This document shows positions 37,739 to 49,090 of a stretch of DNA of 64,000 bases, one piece after another. The notes under the pieces are model-generated. The model worked only from the letters and a program-made list of their open reading frames with translations. It was not told the DNA's origin and made no database searches. Positions within the stretch are counted from its first letter, which is position 1; each line of letters starts with the position of its first letter. The DNA is taken from the NCBI GenBank assembly GCA_026724425.1, contig JAIUCV010000007.1, positions 22,597,286 to 22,661,285 of the forward strand, in the 5' to 3' direction. The DNA is from Erythrophleum ivorense (taxonomy: Eukaryota; Streptophyta; Magnoliopsida; Fabales; Fabaceae). A program made the position numbers and the translations under genes.

Positions 37739-40504
37739 TGTGACGACCCTATCCTCTAATAATTGTAATTAAGGTAGATCACGTGATTAATAACCATAAA
37801 GCAGGGTTACATGGCATTGAGACTAATTACATATTATGGAAATACAGGGAAATTTGAACCTTAATAGTGTCAGAGTCATCAATCACATAATTATAACCAC
37901 TTACATGCCTCAGGGGAAGCAAACATTCATTTATAAGTCTTGATTATATTACCTATTATTCCCACATCACATTTATCTTCTATTAATGTTTCTAAACCAT
38001 CCCTTGAGGTTACCATAAGAAAAACCAAGAATTTTTAGTAAATATAGGGATTTCGGGACATTCGCCGCGACCAATTTCCATCTAGCCGCGGCCAATTCCC
38101 CTCGGCTTGACCCCTCGCATCGTTACTAATTTTGCCGCGACCAACCTACATGGCGCCGCGGCGAAGAAGCCTCCTGGAACTTCCCTCGCTCGCCTCTCGA
38201 TATTGGCCGCGGCCAATTACTCACTTCGCCGCGGCCAATTACTCAATTTGCCGCGGCGAATTTTCCTCTGGACGACTCCCAGTTTAGCCTCTCGAAGTTA
38301 GCCGCGGCCAATTACATATTAGTTGCAGCGAATTTCTCTCTGGTGCTCTCCCTGGGCAACTTCGCCACTATTGGCCGCGGCTAGTAATATTTTAGCCGCG
38401 ACCAACCACCTCCTGAACCTACAACTCTCAAAACCTTGCCTCATACTCTCCACTCTTCCTCCAATAACCCCCTAGGGTCACTCTACCATGAATTATGCAA
38501 CTCCCATGGTGTTTATGCACCTTATTTACCCAGCTATTCTACCATCTTTAATTTGAAATTTAAGTATGAAATCCTGCCCATCCAACTACCATATGACAGT
38601 AATTACACATATTGATATTTCGAGAAATTACATAAGCTCCCAACAATTAACATTCCGTTAAGGTTCCATACATCACTGATTCAAGTCAATAATCTATTAT
38701 CAAAGGATTTCATTGCTCAAAATGAATGTCAAGGTTCATACATCCATCAACAGCTAATGTAAAGCCTATATCTCATTAGTTACATTCCATGCTATCAAAA
38801 TACATTCTCCTACACTTGGCAATGCAGATACATGATGATGCTATACAAGACTTAACAAAATTAGAATCTACCCTATTCTACTCAAACCAAGTGTAGCTCC
38901 CCACACCGGGCCTCAGCTCATGGATGTTCATCCACTTGCTTACCCTTATCCTTACTCGAAGAACCTTCACTTGAAATGTTAATTCCAAGAAACGGGGTGA
39001 GATATGAATCTCAGTAACCAAGGCAATTCCATCATATACTCCATATTAATTCGCATACATGCATAATTTCACATAAACACCAACAGTAGACCATTCATAT
39101 CAGTAAATGAAATAATTAGGCTATCATGATTACTATCCCATACTAGCAATCACATTATCACATGTTAAAGGCCATTAACACCGGAGAAGCCTGTCCACGG
39201 CACCTATTCCTTATTGAGCACAACTGGGGCTCAGTGCATCTGGGGTTTGATCATAACCCAGTGCTCGATCGAAGCACATGCAAGGGTGGCAGCTGCACCA
39301 CAGCTCCACCATGGACTCACAAGGTCCAATCACAATTTAACAGATAGCTAACCAATTCATTCAACATTTCAAATCATTCATGTACAACAAAATATGAAAT
39401 TAACACAGATATATAAATGGAATTAATGTAAACCCGGTTACCTCACTTGTAGACACTTGCAACAATCACCAATGGTGCAGAAATCCCCCTATAACCATAG
39501 CATCATAGAATTACTACTCTAATTTATCATTAATAGTCATAATTAGTACCCAAGGAATTTAAAATGCTAATGACTACCCAAGAATCATTTATCCAGCCAC
39601 AACAAGTCCTAATTTCGGATTTAAGTGTCATCTAACAGAAAACTCCACATTCCACCGAAAATCTCAAGCAATTTCGTGCAAAACTAACACCCATTTTCTA
39701 AATCAGCTATGAGGGTCTCAAATTAACCAATAAAGCATCAAAATGGAGGGTTTAAACTCACCTAAAGTCAGCCCTAAGCTCAACCTACGAATTTCATCAA
39801 GAAAACCCCCAAACACTTACATTTCAGATTTTGGGTGGAGTGAAAATACTCCAAATGAAAAACTAATTGGACCAAATTAAAGGGAAAGATGAGGGGATTA
39901 AGTTGTATAACTATTACCTTGGCTGAATCTTGCTCTAAATGTGAGAAAATACAGAATTCTTGCCCCAAACCCTAGCCTCCTCTCCAAGCTCCGAATTTGC
40001 CTCTTGAGTTTCAGAAAAATATGAAAGTGGCTGAAGCATTTAGGGTTTTAAGTGGGCTTAAGTTGGGTTAAAGTGGGTCATGGGTTGCTCCAAGGTCCAT
40101 CTTCATTTGGGCTTCAGATTTTTAAGTTTGTTGGGCCAGTTTTTACACTTAAGTTGCTGAAGTTTAACTAGGTTTGGGCCAAGTTTGAAGAGCTCAAGAG
40201 TTTTAGGTCTGCACAAGGATTATTGGGCCACTTAGAAGAGTCTATACAAGGTAAATCTTGGGCCTCCATCACACTAAATTATGTTAGGTCTGCACATAAT
40301 CCATTGGGCCTCCATTAGCCTCTTCTCATGATCTATTAATTTAGGCCTAGATAGAATTTCTATCCCAATTAAATCTCAAACCTATATTAATAATTTATCT
40401 TTCTAAAGTCTCCATTCACTTAACTTGCCCAATGAGCCCATATTAATTACTCTTAATTAATTCTAATCCATGATTAATACCTTAATTAATTATAGGGTGT
40501 TACA
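37739..40504 (-). mobile_element. LTR-like insertion I2 in copia pol
   Basis: Starts TGTGACGACCC at 37,739 and ends ...TATAGGGTGTTACA at 40,504, with exact target duplication CCATA at 37,734-37,738 and 40,505-40,509. About 2.77 kb. Read on minus it starts TGTAACACCC, the classical start of plant Ty3/gypsy LTRs. Same internal order as I1 and clearly the better preserved of the two. A leader with AAGGTAAT donor (minus, near 39,918) is present. No gag-pol inside, so a solo LTR is likely. The frames at 38,107, 39,162 and 39,780 are not gene-like. Confidence 0.9.
38064..38407. repeat. GCCGCGGCCAATT motif array in I2
   Basis: About eleven copies in 345 bp. Good copies start at 38,064, 38,085, 38,134, 38,206, 38,228, 38,250, 38,301 and 38,395; looser ones at 38,155, 38,333 and 38,374. 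The core is the palindrome CCGCGG or its CCGCGA variant, usually followed by CCAATT, occasionally by CGAATT. Spacing is irregular (21-70 bp), unlike a simple tandem satellite. The array is dense in CpG within an AT-rich element. Confidence 0.92.
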
Positions 40505-40509
40505 CCATA

Positions 40510-42400
40510 TACATTTCTTCATTTAGTTCTCTATTTAAGAATGTAGTTTTCATATTCATTTGGTGCAATTGCAAGTTTAAACTTTAGCTAGGATAAACCT
40601 AATTAATATAGAATATATAATTTGTGAAAAGGTATTTCCAAAGTCTATACTTTCCTATTGTGTATATCTCTTAGCAACTATGGGTATTTTCTATCTCTCA
40701 ATTGATCCATTCTATTTATTTTGAAAACCACTTGTTTTTAATTGCCTTTAAGCTAAATGGGTGATCAACCAAGTCCTATGGTTTGTCCTTATTAAATCCA
40801 TATCTTTTTTTTATTGTTTTTATAAAATCCTTTTAGGCAAGGCATGATAGAGTTTTTTGAATTATGTTAAGCTCCTTATTGTCTAATTGAGTACCACTAA
40901 GTGTTACTCCTTTAATCTCAAACCAACATTTAGGCACATTCTTATGGTTACTCTTAAATAGTAGGGTTGTTTATGTTACATTCTTATTTTACACCAAGCT
41001 AACACTTAGATCAATAGGTTAAGGTTTAATTATTTATCTTTGCTATCTTGATCTTGTGTCTTAAAAAGAAATGCATGCTTGTCAATCTCTCCCTTATTAG
41101 GAGATCTAATATCTAAAAAATGTGAGATTTCTTAACTCAATCTTAGTTATGCTTTCACTAATGAAAACATAAGCTTTTAATAGTTTCAACTATCTAATAA
41201 AGATATATTTCTTACCCATTAGGCTTAATCCCTATATTCATGAGACGTTTCATTTGCATAAGTAGTTGACCCCATGGTTTTAAGATGCTTAAAACTAGCT
41301 TATGGTTTGTCCACAATTCATAAAAAGTGTAGAAGTAATTGGTTTAAAGGATACTCGATTTTGTATGCATCAATTAATAACACATCATTCCAATAAGAAA
41401 TGCATAAGCATGCTTATGCCATCATTTGATTAACCATTTCAGGTATAATTTCATTCCTTCTTTCAACAATTCCATTTTGTTATGAAGTGCCAATAATTAT
41501 CAATTGTCTCATTGATTCTTTTTTCTTTATAGAGCTCTTTAAATTGATTTGACAAGTATTTGCATCCTCAATTAGAACTCAAAGTTTTAATTTTCCAATC
41601 CATTTAATTCTCAACTATGTTCATATAATGTTTAAAGCACTCAAACACTTCTAACTTATAGGAGAATAAATAAACTTGACTATATTATGAATAATCATCA
41701 ATAGCTATAATAAAATATTAAGCTCTATACCTTACCTTCATATTTTTTAGACCACATATTTGATAATGAATAGTTGCTATAGATATCCAGCCCTAATTTC
41801 TTTTTCACATGATTTTCTAATTACTTTAACAACTAGGTAATGTTCACATAAAGATAATTCTAAAAAAAAAAAAAGAAACAGATCTTTGCATATCTAGTTT
41901 TCTAGGCTACTAATTTTCTCTTTGCCTATAAGGCTTGACTTAGCATATCAATCATTCATATCCAAAGCTAAATTAGAAGTAGAATATTAGGTAAATCAAT
42001 TATGTTCATAATTGGGTCTAGTATAATAAAGCTATAATAAAGGAAACTATAATAATATATGTTGTTGTATTTGAAATGTCAATAAAATTATCATGAAAAT
42101 TAACACTAAATCTTAATTTAAGTAGAGGAATAATAAAGGTTAATTTTCGTTGGATCTATGAAATATACAAAACATCATGAAGGATAAGGGTTCATTTTCC
42201 ATGTCAAACTAATTTGCATTTTTCAATCCCTTTTACTTTTAAATATTTTATTATTTCCCACACATGAAGTCATCTACTTCTAAAAAATAGCCTTTATATT
42301 CTTAATCCTTAGCTACATGGTTTATGAGAGTCATATTTTGCTTAGTGTAATCATGAAGAAGGTCAACTTTGTTTTAACAAGTATGAAACTTGGCCTTGAC
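40510..42400 (-). pseudogene. Copia integrase region remnant
   Basis: Minus-strand text includes AIDDYS followed by VYLFSYK near 41,700 (the 'FIDDYSRYSWVYF' stretch of copia integrase). Near 41,450 is NGIVERRNEIIPEMVNQMM, the 'NGVAERRNRTLLDMVRSMM' stretch ahead of the end of the catalytic core. Downstream on minus, GSTTYANE is like the 'WGCxAYV' region. Stops and small indels are frequent. Gag and the 5' LTR, expected to the right, are not recognisable. This is the upstream part of the element interrupted by I1 and I2. Confidence 0.75.
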
Positions 42401-42524
42401 TATAACAACCTCATCTAAATAAAATTATTTAAATTGAATCAAACTAATATGAGATAAAACAATATGCGATTATTAAATTCCTAAAATAATTTAGGAACTT
42501 CTTACATTTGGGTAGAATAATAAT

Positions 42525-43000
42525 TATTGATAAATTAAGATTTTACTGCACAGTTATAAGATCTGCAATGTTGTATGGAATTAAGTATTAGATAATAAAA
42601 AGTCAAGAAGAGAATAAGTTCAATGTTGCAGAGATGAAAATGTTGTGTTGGATGAATAGACACACAAGACAAGATAGAATTATAAATAAATGCATTAAAG
42701 AGAAAGTGAAGACCACATCTACTATGAAAAAGATTATAAAATCGCAACTTAGATAGTTTGAGCATATATGGAGGAGACTTATAGAAGCCCTAGTTAGGAG
42801 AGTAGATTAGATGAAAAGTAATCCAATAGTTAGAGGTAGAGAGAAACCAATAAAACTATAGGAAAAACTATTAAAAAAGATTTATAATTAAATGATTTGT
42901 CTAAAAATATAATTTACAATAAAATTTTATAGTGTTGATTGATTTATATAGCTGACTCTACTTAGTGAAATTTTTTTTATTATTATTGTTGAAAAAGAAG
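42525..43000 (+). pseudogene. LINE reverse transcriptase C-terminus, 5'-truncated
   Basis: Plus-strand translation gives FYCTVIRSAMLYGIKY, then NVAEMKMLCWMNRHTRQDRI, then INKCIKEKV, LRFEHIWRR-like text, and finally a degraded 'HVADPTL' ending (near 42,940-42,965). This is the usual C-terminal region of plant L1-type LINE ORF2. It contains stop codons. A short (TTA)n run and then a weak A tract follow at about 42,970-43,000, fitting a LINE 3' end. Everything 5' of the last ~150 codons is missing, typical of incomplete reverse transcription. Confidence 0.8.
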
Positions 43001-44550
43001 TAAAATATTAAAGCTTTTCCTTTAAAGTAAAAAAAATTATTTTTTTAAAATGACAATTATATCTCTACTCATAATTATTAATTATTATAATATTTTTAAT
43101 TGTTTTAGCACCCTATAAAATAATACCCTTTTTAATAATTTAACAGTTAAAATACCTTTCTGAAAAATGATTTTCAAACACAACAATATTAATAAAACAA
43201 TTTATTAAATGCTTTTGTCAGATGGAGATTACTTCTTTGTCCTAATGTTTTTTATACCAAGTATTAAGTCAAAATATATATTACCAAGTAAAGATTACAT
43301 TAATATCATTTTGATTTTGCGGTAATACATGTCATGATTTAATTCTTGCAATAATTTATATTTTTGTTTAATACTTGTTATATTATGTAAATAAGAGCAT
43401 GACATAAAATTTAATTTAATTGACTCACTTAAATCTTTTTAATATCATTTTACTATTTCAAATAATATTGAGGTAATTTTGAACTTATCAAATAAGAGAC
43501 TAAAATCTTATTAAAAATTCATAGGAAAAAACATAGTTGAATCTATCGGGGAAAAAACAAAAAACAGAATAAGAATGCCTCCACTCGGAAGGAGAGAGCA
43601 AAGACATCGAAGAAAAAATTAAAAAGAAAGATGATATATGATTTGAGGAAATAAGAATTGACGCTAGCAGTTGGAGACTTAAATTTTTTTTTTTATAATT
43701 TTTTTGGGGTCAAATATCTGCTTTTCTTCATTAATTCTGGTTATAATTAAAATTTCAATTCATAATAATTCAGTTTAAAAAATTACTTTAGTATTATTAA
43801 TTTAAAACTCATTGATTTTAAAAGGCAATTTTTTAATTTTGAGCATAATACAAAAAAAGTACTCTAAAATATAATACGACAACTCGTTTTATAACGTTTT
43901 TGAATAGGCTTCTATTTGTTTTCAGTGAGCCTTATTAACTCATCCTGCATCTTAGAGAATTCATATCACATACGAAAATACATTTGTTTTGTGCCTTTTT
44001 TTTTTCTTGAAGTTTTAAAAGATCAGATTTCAAGATTTTCCAAATATTGCTATAACACGAAATTTGAAATTCAGTTTAAACCAAATATTCAACAAAGCCA
44101 CACATATGGAACTATAAAAATATATACAACCTGTTCACCCAAAAAAAAAAAAGAAACGGATAAGGCCAGGAGAAATTCTTTAAATGTGTGTTACTCTGTA
44201 TCTTTAATAAAAATATAATATTTCTTTAAACTAGAGATTGTTATCCAGATAGGTTTTATTCTGAATATTAACCAACTTTTTCTCCTCTAAGTTAATCAAT
44301 TGAAAAAAATAAAATTGATAATTTCAATTTAAAAATATTTATGTTTAAAAAATCTTAAAATTTGAAATTATTTTAAAAGAATTAAGAATAACAAATTTTA
44401 ACTTAAAATATTAAATTCTAAATTTTTTATATAATTTAAATTTTTATTCTTAAATAATTTTAAATAATTTTAAATTTAATGTATTTTAATATAAATTCCT
44501 TTTAACTTTAAATGTTTGACTACAACTTTTTTTAATTAATTTTTTGGATC
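43001..44550. other. Intergenic AT-rich DNA upstream of RPL13
   Basis: Long poly-A/T stretches and no recognisable coding or RNA feature. Around 44,225-44,270 the text resembles the duplicated block at 48,555-48,900 (ATTGTTATCCAGATAGG... against ACTGTTATCGAGATAGC...). The frame 43,916-44,218 is not gene-like. Confidence 0.5.
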
Positions 44551-44557
44551 GTACAAT

Positions 44558-44753
44558 TGGGCTTTAATGAAGTTTGTAGCAATTTCCCATGTGCTAATTT
44601 CGAAACTTGAAGCCCAATTGGTGTTAATCAAATCAGTTTAACAAGACCAACCCACTCTTCAAGCCCAGATCTGGACCCTCAGTTTTAGAAATGAATAAAC
44701 CCTAAATAGAATCTCAGCCGTCCAATATAAGATTTCCTTGGTTCCTTTATAAC
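44558..44753 (+). promoter_or_regulatory. RPL13 promoter: site II, telo-box, TATA
   Basis: Three site-II-type elements (TGGGCT at 44,558-44,563; its complement AGCCCA at 44,611-44,616 and 44,662-44,667), a perfect telo-box AAACCCTAA at 44,697-44,705, and a TATA-like TTTATAAC at 44,746-44,753. Site II plus telo-box is the standard arrangement in plant ribosomal protein promoters, giving growth-coupled expression through TCP and telo-box binding factors (established for the class, inferred here). Confidence 0.75.
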
Positions 44754-44769
44754 CTAGCGGCCTGAAGTT

Positions 44770-44822
44770 CTAGTTGTTCTAACCAGCCGCAGGAGTTGCT
44801 TCGGCCTGTGAAGAAGCAGCAG
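44770..44822 (+). other. RPL13 5'UTR exon 1 (non-coding)
   Basis: Leader with a polypyrimidine-like start (GTTCTAGTTGTTCTAACC) about 20-30 bp after the TATA box. It ends ...AAGCAGCAG before a GTAGGT donor at 44,823. The intron then runs about 1.15 kb to an acceptor at 45,974 (TTAG) or 45,977 (TAG), 8-11 bp before the start codon. Exact transcription start unknown. Confidence 0.65.
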
Positions 44823-45389
44823 GTAGGTCTTCAACACCTCTGTATGATTTAGCTTTCCATGTTTCTACCGATTTCTTAGATGATTTGTGAGAGCTTGGCA
44901 TGATTTTACCTGAGGATATATAGAAATTTCTGAAATGTTACTGCTGTTAGAATCATGAGATTTATCTTCTTATTCATGTGTTAAGTTTTTTTTGCCCTTA
45001 TTGAAAAATATATCTGAGCAAAGCCAAACGACTCTATCAATCTCGTGTTTTCGGTTCTTTCCATGGAAATGTGGAGTTAGGATTTGTCATCCTTTGTTTC
45101 TGTTTTCTGTTGTCAACGGGGTATAGATGAAGATTTCTTATTTGGGCGTCAGTTAGAGATTGAGCCATCGCTGTCTGTGATTTTTTATTTCCCACTTTCG
45201 CACTATGAAACTATTATTTTGAGAAGAGAAACTCTGCTGGGTCTATATAAAATGAAGTAAACAATTCGTTTATTATAGTACTGCATTGGTCGAATATATT
45301 TGTTGCATTGCTGAAACTCTATTTAGTTAATACGGTCAAAATTGTTAAGGATGCTACTTTGGTCACGGACAACTGTCCATTTTATAGTT

Positions 45390-45660
45390 ATGTTTGGTCT
45401 TAGAAAACTTCAGTCAGTATGGTTAACTGTGGTCTCAGGAAACTTAAGTTAATATGCGTAGCTTAAATATCAGAAGACTTTAGCTAATATACCTTGCTTT
45501 GATCTCCCAAAAGAAAAAACAAAAAAAAAAAAAACAAAAATTGTGAGCAAGAATTATATTGATTCTTATTTAACTGAACTTTAGCTAATATACTTTGCTT
45601 TGGTCTCAAAAAAAAAAATTGTGGGCAAGAATTATGTTGATTCTTATTTAACTGAACTTA
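45390..45660 (+). repeat. Degenerate tandem repeats in RPL13 intron 1
   Basis: Units of about 40 bp built on 'TGGTCTCAGAAAACTTTAGCTAATATACTT' recur from 45,390. The last part is a clear duplication of about 100 bp (TTTAGCTAATATACCTTGCTTTG...TTATTTAACTGAAC near 45,480-45,580, then again near 45,582-45,658), each containing an A-rich tract. Confidence 0.8.
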
Positions 45661-45984
45661 CCCCTATTTAGTAAGATGAAGAATGTTGTGAAACAATTTT
45701 CACTGTGTCCTATACCTGTATTATGTGGGAGGGTGATGATGGCCGAGGTAGATAGAGTGTATTTTATTTCCTCATGGTTTTCACTGCCACCAAAGACCAA
45801 ACCAATGGACCTTTACTTCCAGCATCATTTGGGCATCATATCTGTTCTGAGTGTCAAATGCAGATAACTTAAGTGAGATCAGTATAGTATTTGGGATTTA
45901 TGAGTGATCTGGTCGTATTTATGGCATTCTAAGCTGATCCTTTTTTTTTTCTCTGTTTCTGTGGTTGTCATTAGTAGGTAAGCC

Positions 45985-47470
45985 ATGGTTAAGCATAATA
46001 ATGTTATCCCTAGTAGCCACTTCCGAAAGCATTGGCAAAATTATGTGAAGACTTGGTTCAATCAACCAGCACGGAAGACAAGAAGACGCTTAGGTACTTG
46101 CTATATAGTTTCTTAATTCTTCTTTCTTATTATTTTATAATCAATTTGGGTTTCTACTTTATCTGAAAAAATACTTTGGGATACAACACTTTTTCTGCTT
46201 CTGACATATGCTTGATGCAACCATCAGCTCGGCAAAAGAAAGCTGTTAAGATTTTCCCTAGGCCTACAGCTGGACCTCTTAGACCTATTGTTCATGGTCA
46301 AACTTTGAAATACAACATGAAAGTCAGAGCTGGCAGAGGATTTTCTCTTGAAGAACTAAAGGTAAAGGGCTTATTATTTCTCCTGTCCCCCACTCGTTGT
46401 ATGTTTGTTAGGTTCTTGACTGGCCGGCTTTTACTTGTGCTATAAAAATACTGAACCTAAAGATTTATTCTTAGTTTTAGTCGTCATTTGTCATACTAAA
46501 GGGAGTCCCATCCATTATTTTTGTTCGTGGGAGAAAATCATCTATGGTCTTCGTGCTCATACTTTGCTGAGTACATTAATATTGATGATAGCAGTATGCC
46601 AATCCAGTAAAGTGTTTATTGTCATGCCTATTATCCATTACCTTATCATTAATCAACTATTAGCCATACTTAAGTATAGCTGTAAAACTGCTTACTTACA
46701 CCATAGGAAATTTATATTTTTGAAATGAATTATTATAACTAACCAACCTGCTGTTTCCCCCCCCCCCCCGCCCCTACTTCACTTTATTTGGTATTTGGCT
46801 GAAACGATTGGTCTGGAGAAGGTAATGAATCCTTAAAAAGTTTTTGGCAGAGTACCCAAAAAAAAAGAAAAAAGAAAAAACGCACTAGATTTTTTCTAAA
46901 AAAAGATCATTTCATTTATTCTTTTATATGGTATTTATATTGTTTTCCATTTTCTAGGCTGCTGGTATTCCAAAAAAGCTTGCTCCAACCATAGGCATCG
47001 CTGTTGATCATCGCCGCAGGAATCGCTCTTTGGAAAGTCTCCAAGCTAATGTCCAAAGGCTGAAAACATACAAGGCCAAGCTGGTTGTGTTCCCAAGACG
47101 GGCACGCAAGGTCAAGGTAATACAAATCTTGTTCAAATATCTATTCTGTTGATTGTGAAAACTCGCCTTTTTCATATCCTTATTCCCGTGAAAGAAGGCA
47201 AAGGATAAACTCCTGTTTTATATTTCTTTGGATCTTTCGTGTTCACAGGCTGGTGATTCTACACCTGAGGAACTTGCAAATGCTACACAAGTTCAGGGCC
47301 CATACTTGCCCATTGTGGGGGAGAAGCCATCTGTGGAGCTTGTTAAGGTCACGGATGATATGAAGGCATTCAAGGCTTATAACAAGCTCCGGCTTGAACG
47401 CACCCACCAACGTCATATTGGTGCCAGGTTGAAGAGGGCTGCTGAAGCAGAAAAGGAAGAAAAGAAGTGA
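45985..47470 (+). CDS. RPL13: 60S ribosomal protein L13 (eL13, BBC1)
   Basis: Structural protein of the large cytosolic ribosomal subunit. Four coding exons: 45,985-46,093, 46,228-46,361, 46,958-47,116 and 47,249-47,470. All introns are GT-AG and phases are consistent. The product is 207 residues, the usual length of plant eL13 (about 206). Landmarks: start MVKHNNVIPSSHFRKHWQNY, basic 'KTRRRLARQKKA' across the first coding junction, FPRPTAGPLRPIV, RAGRGFSLEELKAAGI, IGIAVDHRRRNRSLESLQ, LVVFPRRARK, and a lysine/glutamate-rich tail EAEKEEKK. No stops or frameshifts. The start codon (GCCATGG context) is fixed by homology; it follows a long 5'UTR intron. The promoter has site-II and telo-box elements. 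The only intact gene I recognise in the window. Confidence 0.98.
46756..46774 (+). repeat. Poly-C tract in RPL13 intron
   Basis: About eleven C residues, then a G and four more C, within the third intron (46,362-46,957). An isolated homopolymer in AT-rich DNA; its length may be unreliable in sequencing. Confidence 0.9.
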
Positions 47471-48335
47471 TGAGCTTAGGAAGTTACTTTATGGCGCCAT
47501 ATAGACATTTTTGTTCGAGATTCAGTTGCGTTAGCTTTTATTAAGAGCACACTTTGCTTGAGACCCGGGGCGTCTCCAAGTATCATTTATCTTTCGAACT
47601 ATTATTATTCTAGTCGCGTTAACGCCCTGGTTTTTCTGGATTATTGTGTTTTCAATCGCTACTATAATTTGCACGCCAACTTCTCGTTTTTCTGAGCTAA
47701 TCATGCTGACAAAGATGAGACTGGATTTTGTGACTTCCTCTCTCCCTATTAGGCTCCCTTTTTGGGAATAAGATGCCTGCTCTTTTTTTTTTTTTTCTAC
47801 TCATCTTTTACTGATTTTAATCGTTTAGATTAAATTTGAATGATTCAAGATTCAAATTTGATGTTTTTAAATTTTATGTTTTTGATGTTTTATTTATCTC
47901 AAAAAATACAAAATACGGAATAAAAATGATTTTTAAACTATCAATTTTAAAAATAATAATAATTTAAATTAAAAAAAATTAAATATTAAATTGGATCAGA
48001 AGTACTTACTCATTTCCTTTTTCCTGTGCTAAGTAGTTGTCTATTTCAAAATTTCTATAATTATTAATCCGAAATAGACAGCACGGTATCGAATTCCGTA
48101 AGACGGGAGGAGTCGCGATGCAAATTGCGAAGTTCTGGTGGGGATAAAACTTGATGGGGGATTTTAATTGCATCTCACCCATTGTATTCTTAGATGATTG
48201 TTCTTGGAAGTCTCAAAAGCTAAGAATAAAGACTTATAACTCTTATGGAAGTCCAAAACATGCTTGCTAAAGTGGCCTGTAAGGTTGACCCTTTGTATAA
48301 TGCGAGTGACACACCACATATGCAATTTTCCATTT
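47471..48335 (+). other. RPL13 3'UTR and downstream spacer
   Basis: Directly follows the TGA stop. Roughly the first 250-300 bp are probably 3'UTR (moderate GC, T-rich). A T tract lies at 47,783-47,797, then AT-rich spacer. No exact polyadenylation site can be assigned. A small GC-rich patch (48,080-48,140) is unexplained. Confidence 0.5.
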
Positions 48336-48899
48336 ATGAAATCGAACAATTTCACTACATTTACTATTATAATGCAACGCATGTGAAAATAGAGGTGTTC
48401 GTTTGTAGTGTGTTTTCCTTTCTACATATTTAAAAGAAAAATCAAAATTAGATAAATATTGTATAAAATTAAATTTGAAGTTCAACTTACAATCTAATAA
48501 AATAGTTTATCTCAAAAAAAAAAAAAAAGAACTTATTGCTTGGAATACAATTTCTCTAGAATAGATACTGTTATCAAGAAAGGTTTTTTTCTCAGTTTAA
48601 ACTAATTTCATTACATGAAATCGAACAAGTTCACTACGTTTACAATTATAATGCAACGCATATGAAAATAGAGGTGTTCATTTGTCGTGTGTTTTCCTTT
48701 CTGCATATTTAAAAGAAAAATCAAAATTAGATAAATATTGTATAAAATTAAATTTGAAGGTCAACTTGCAACCTAATAAAATAGTTCATCTCAAAAAAAA
48801 AAAAAAAAGAAAATTTATTGATTGGAAGAGTACAATCACTTTAAGATAGATACTGTTATCGAGATAGCTTCTTTTTCTCAATTCAAACTAATTTCATTA
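48336..48899. repeat. 279-bp tandem duplication
   Basis: Two units, about 48,336-48,614 and 48,615-48,899, begin ATGAAATCGAACAA and share nearly all sequence including an A tract (about 48,515 and 48,795) and the end phrase AACTAATTTCATTA. The second unit leads straight into the orphan promoter. The short frames over it on both strands are by-products. Confidence 0.9.
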
Positions 48900-48933
48900 G
48901 GCTTCATTGCCATGTCCTAAATATAAAATTTAC

Positions 48934-49090
48934 AGCCCAATAGGTATTAGAGCCCAATCCAACAAAACACATGGGCCCAGACTTCAATTGAAGTCCAAAT
49001 CCAAACCCTGTAAGTCCTAGCTGCCGTTCTCGTGCTTCCCTACCTAGCCGGAAGAGCTGCTCCATCGTGGGAAGAAGCCTCATATTGGAA
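48934..49090 (+). promoter_or_regulatory. Orphan copy of an RPL13-type promoter and leader
   Basis: Site-II elements AGCCCA at 48,934-48,939 and 48,951-48,956 and TGGGCC at 48,972-48,977, and a partial telo-box AAACCCT at 49,003-49,009. The following text (CTACCTAGCCGGAAGAGCTG...GGGAAGAAGCC, about 49,040-49,078) aligns with the RPL13 leader (CTAACCAGCCGCAGGAGTTG...GTGAAGAAGCAGC). Upstream text also resembles the RPL13 upstream region. No RPL13 coding exon follows before 50 kb. Looks like a segmental copy of the promoter and first exon without the gene body. Confidence 0.6.

Noticed and set aside
30771..38407. Palindrome arrays as a CRISPR-like structure
   Set aside because: Units are variable, spacing irregular, and the context is plant LTR elements.
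42535..42765. Minus-strand 76-residue frame
   Set aside because: It is the antisense of the LINE reverse transcriptase remnant, which reads clearly on the plus strand.
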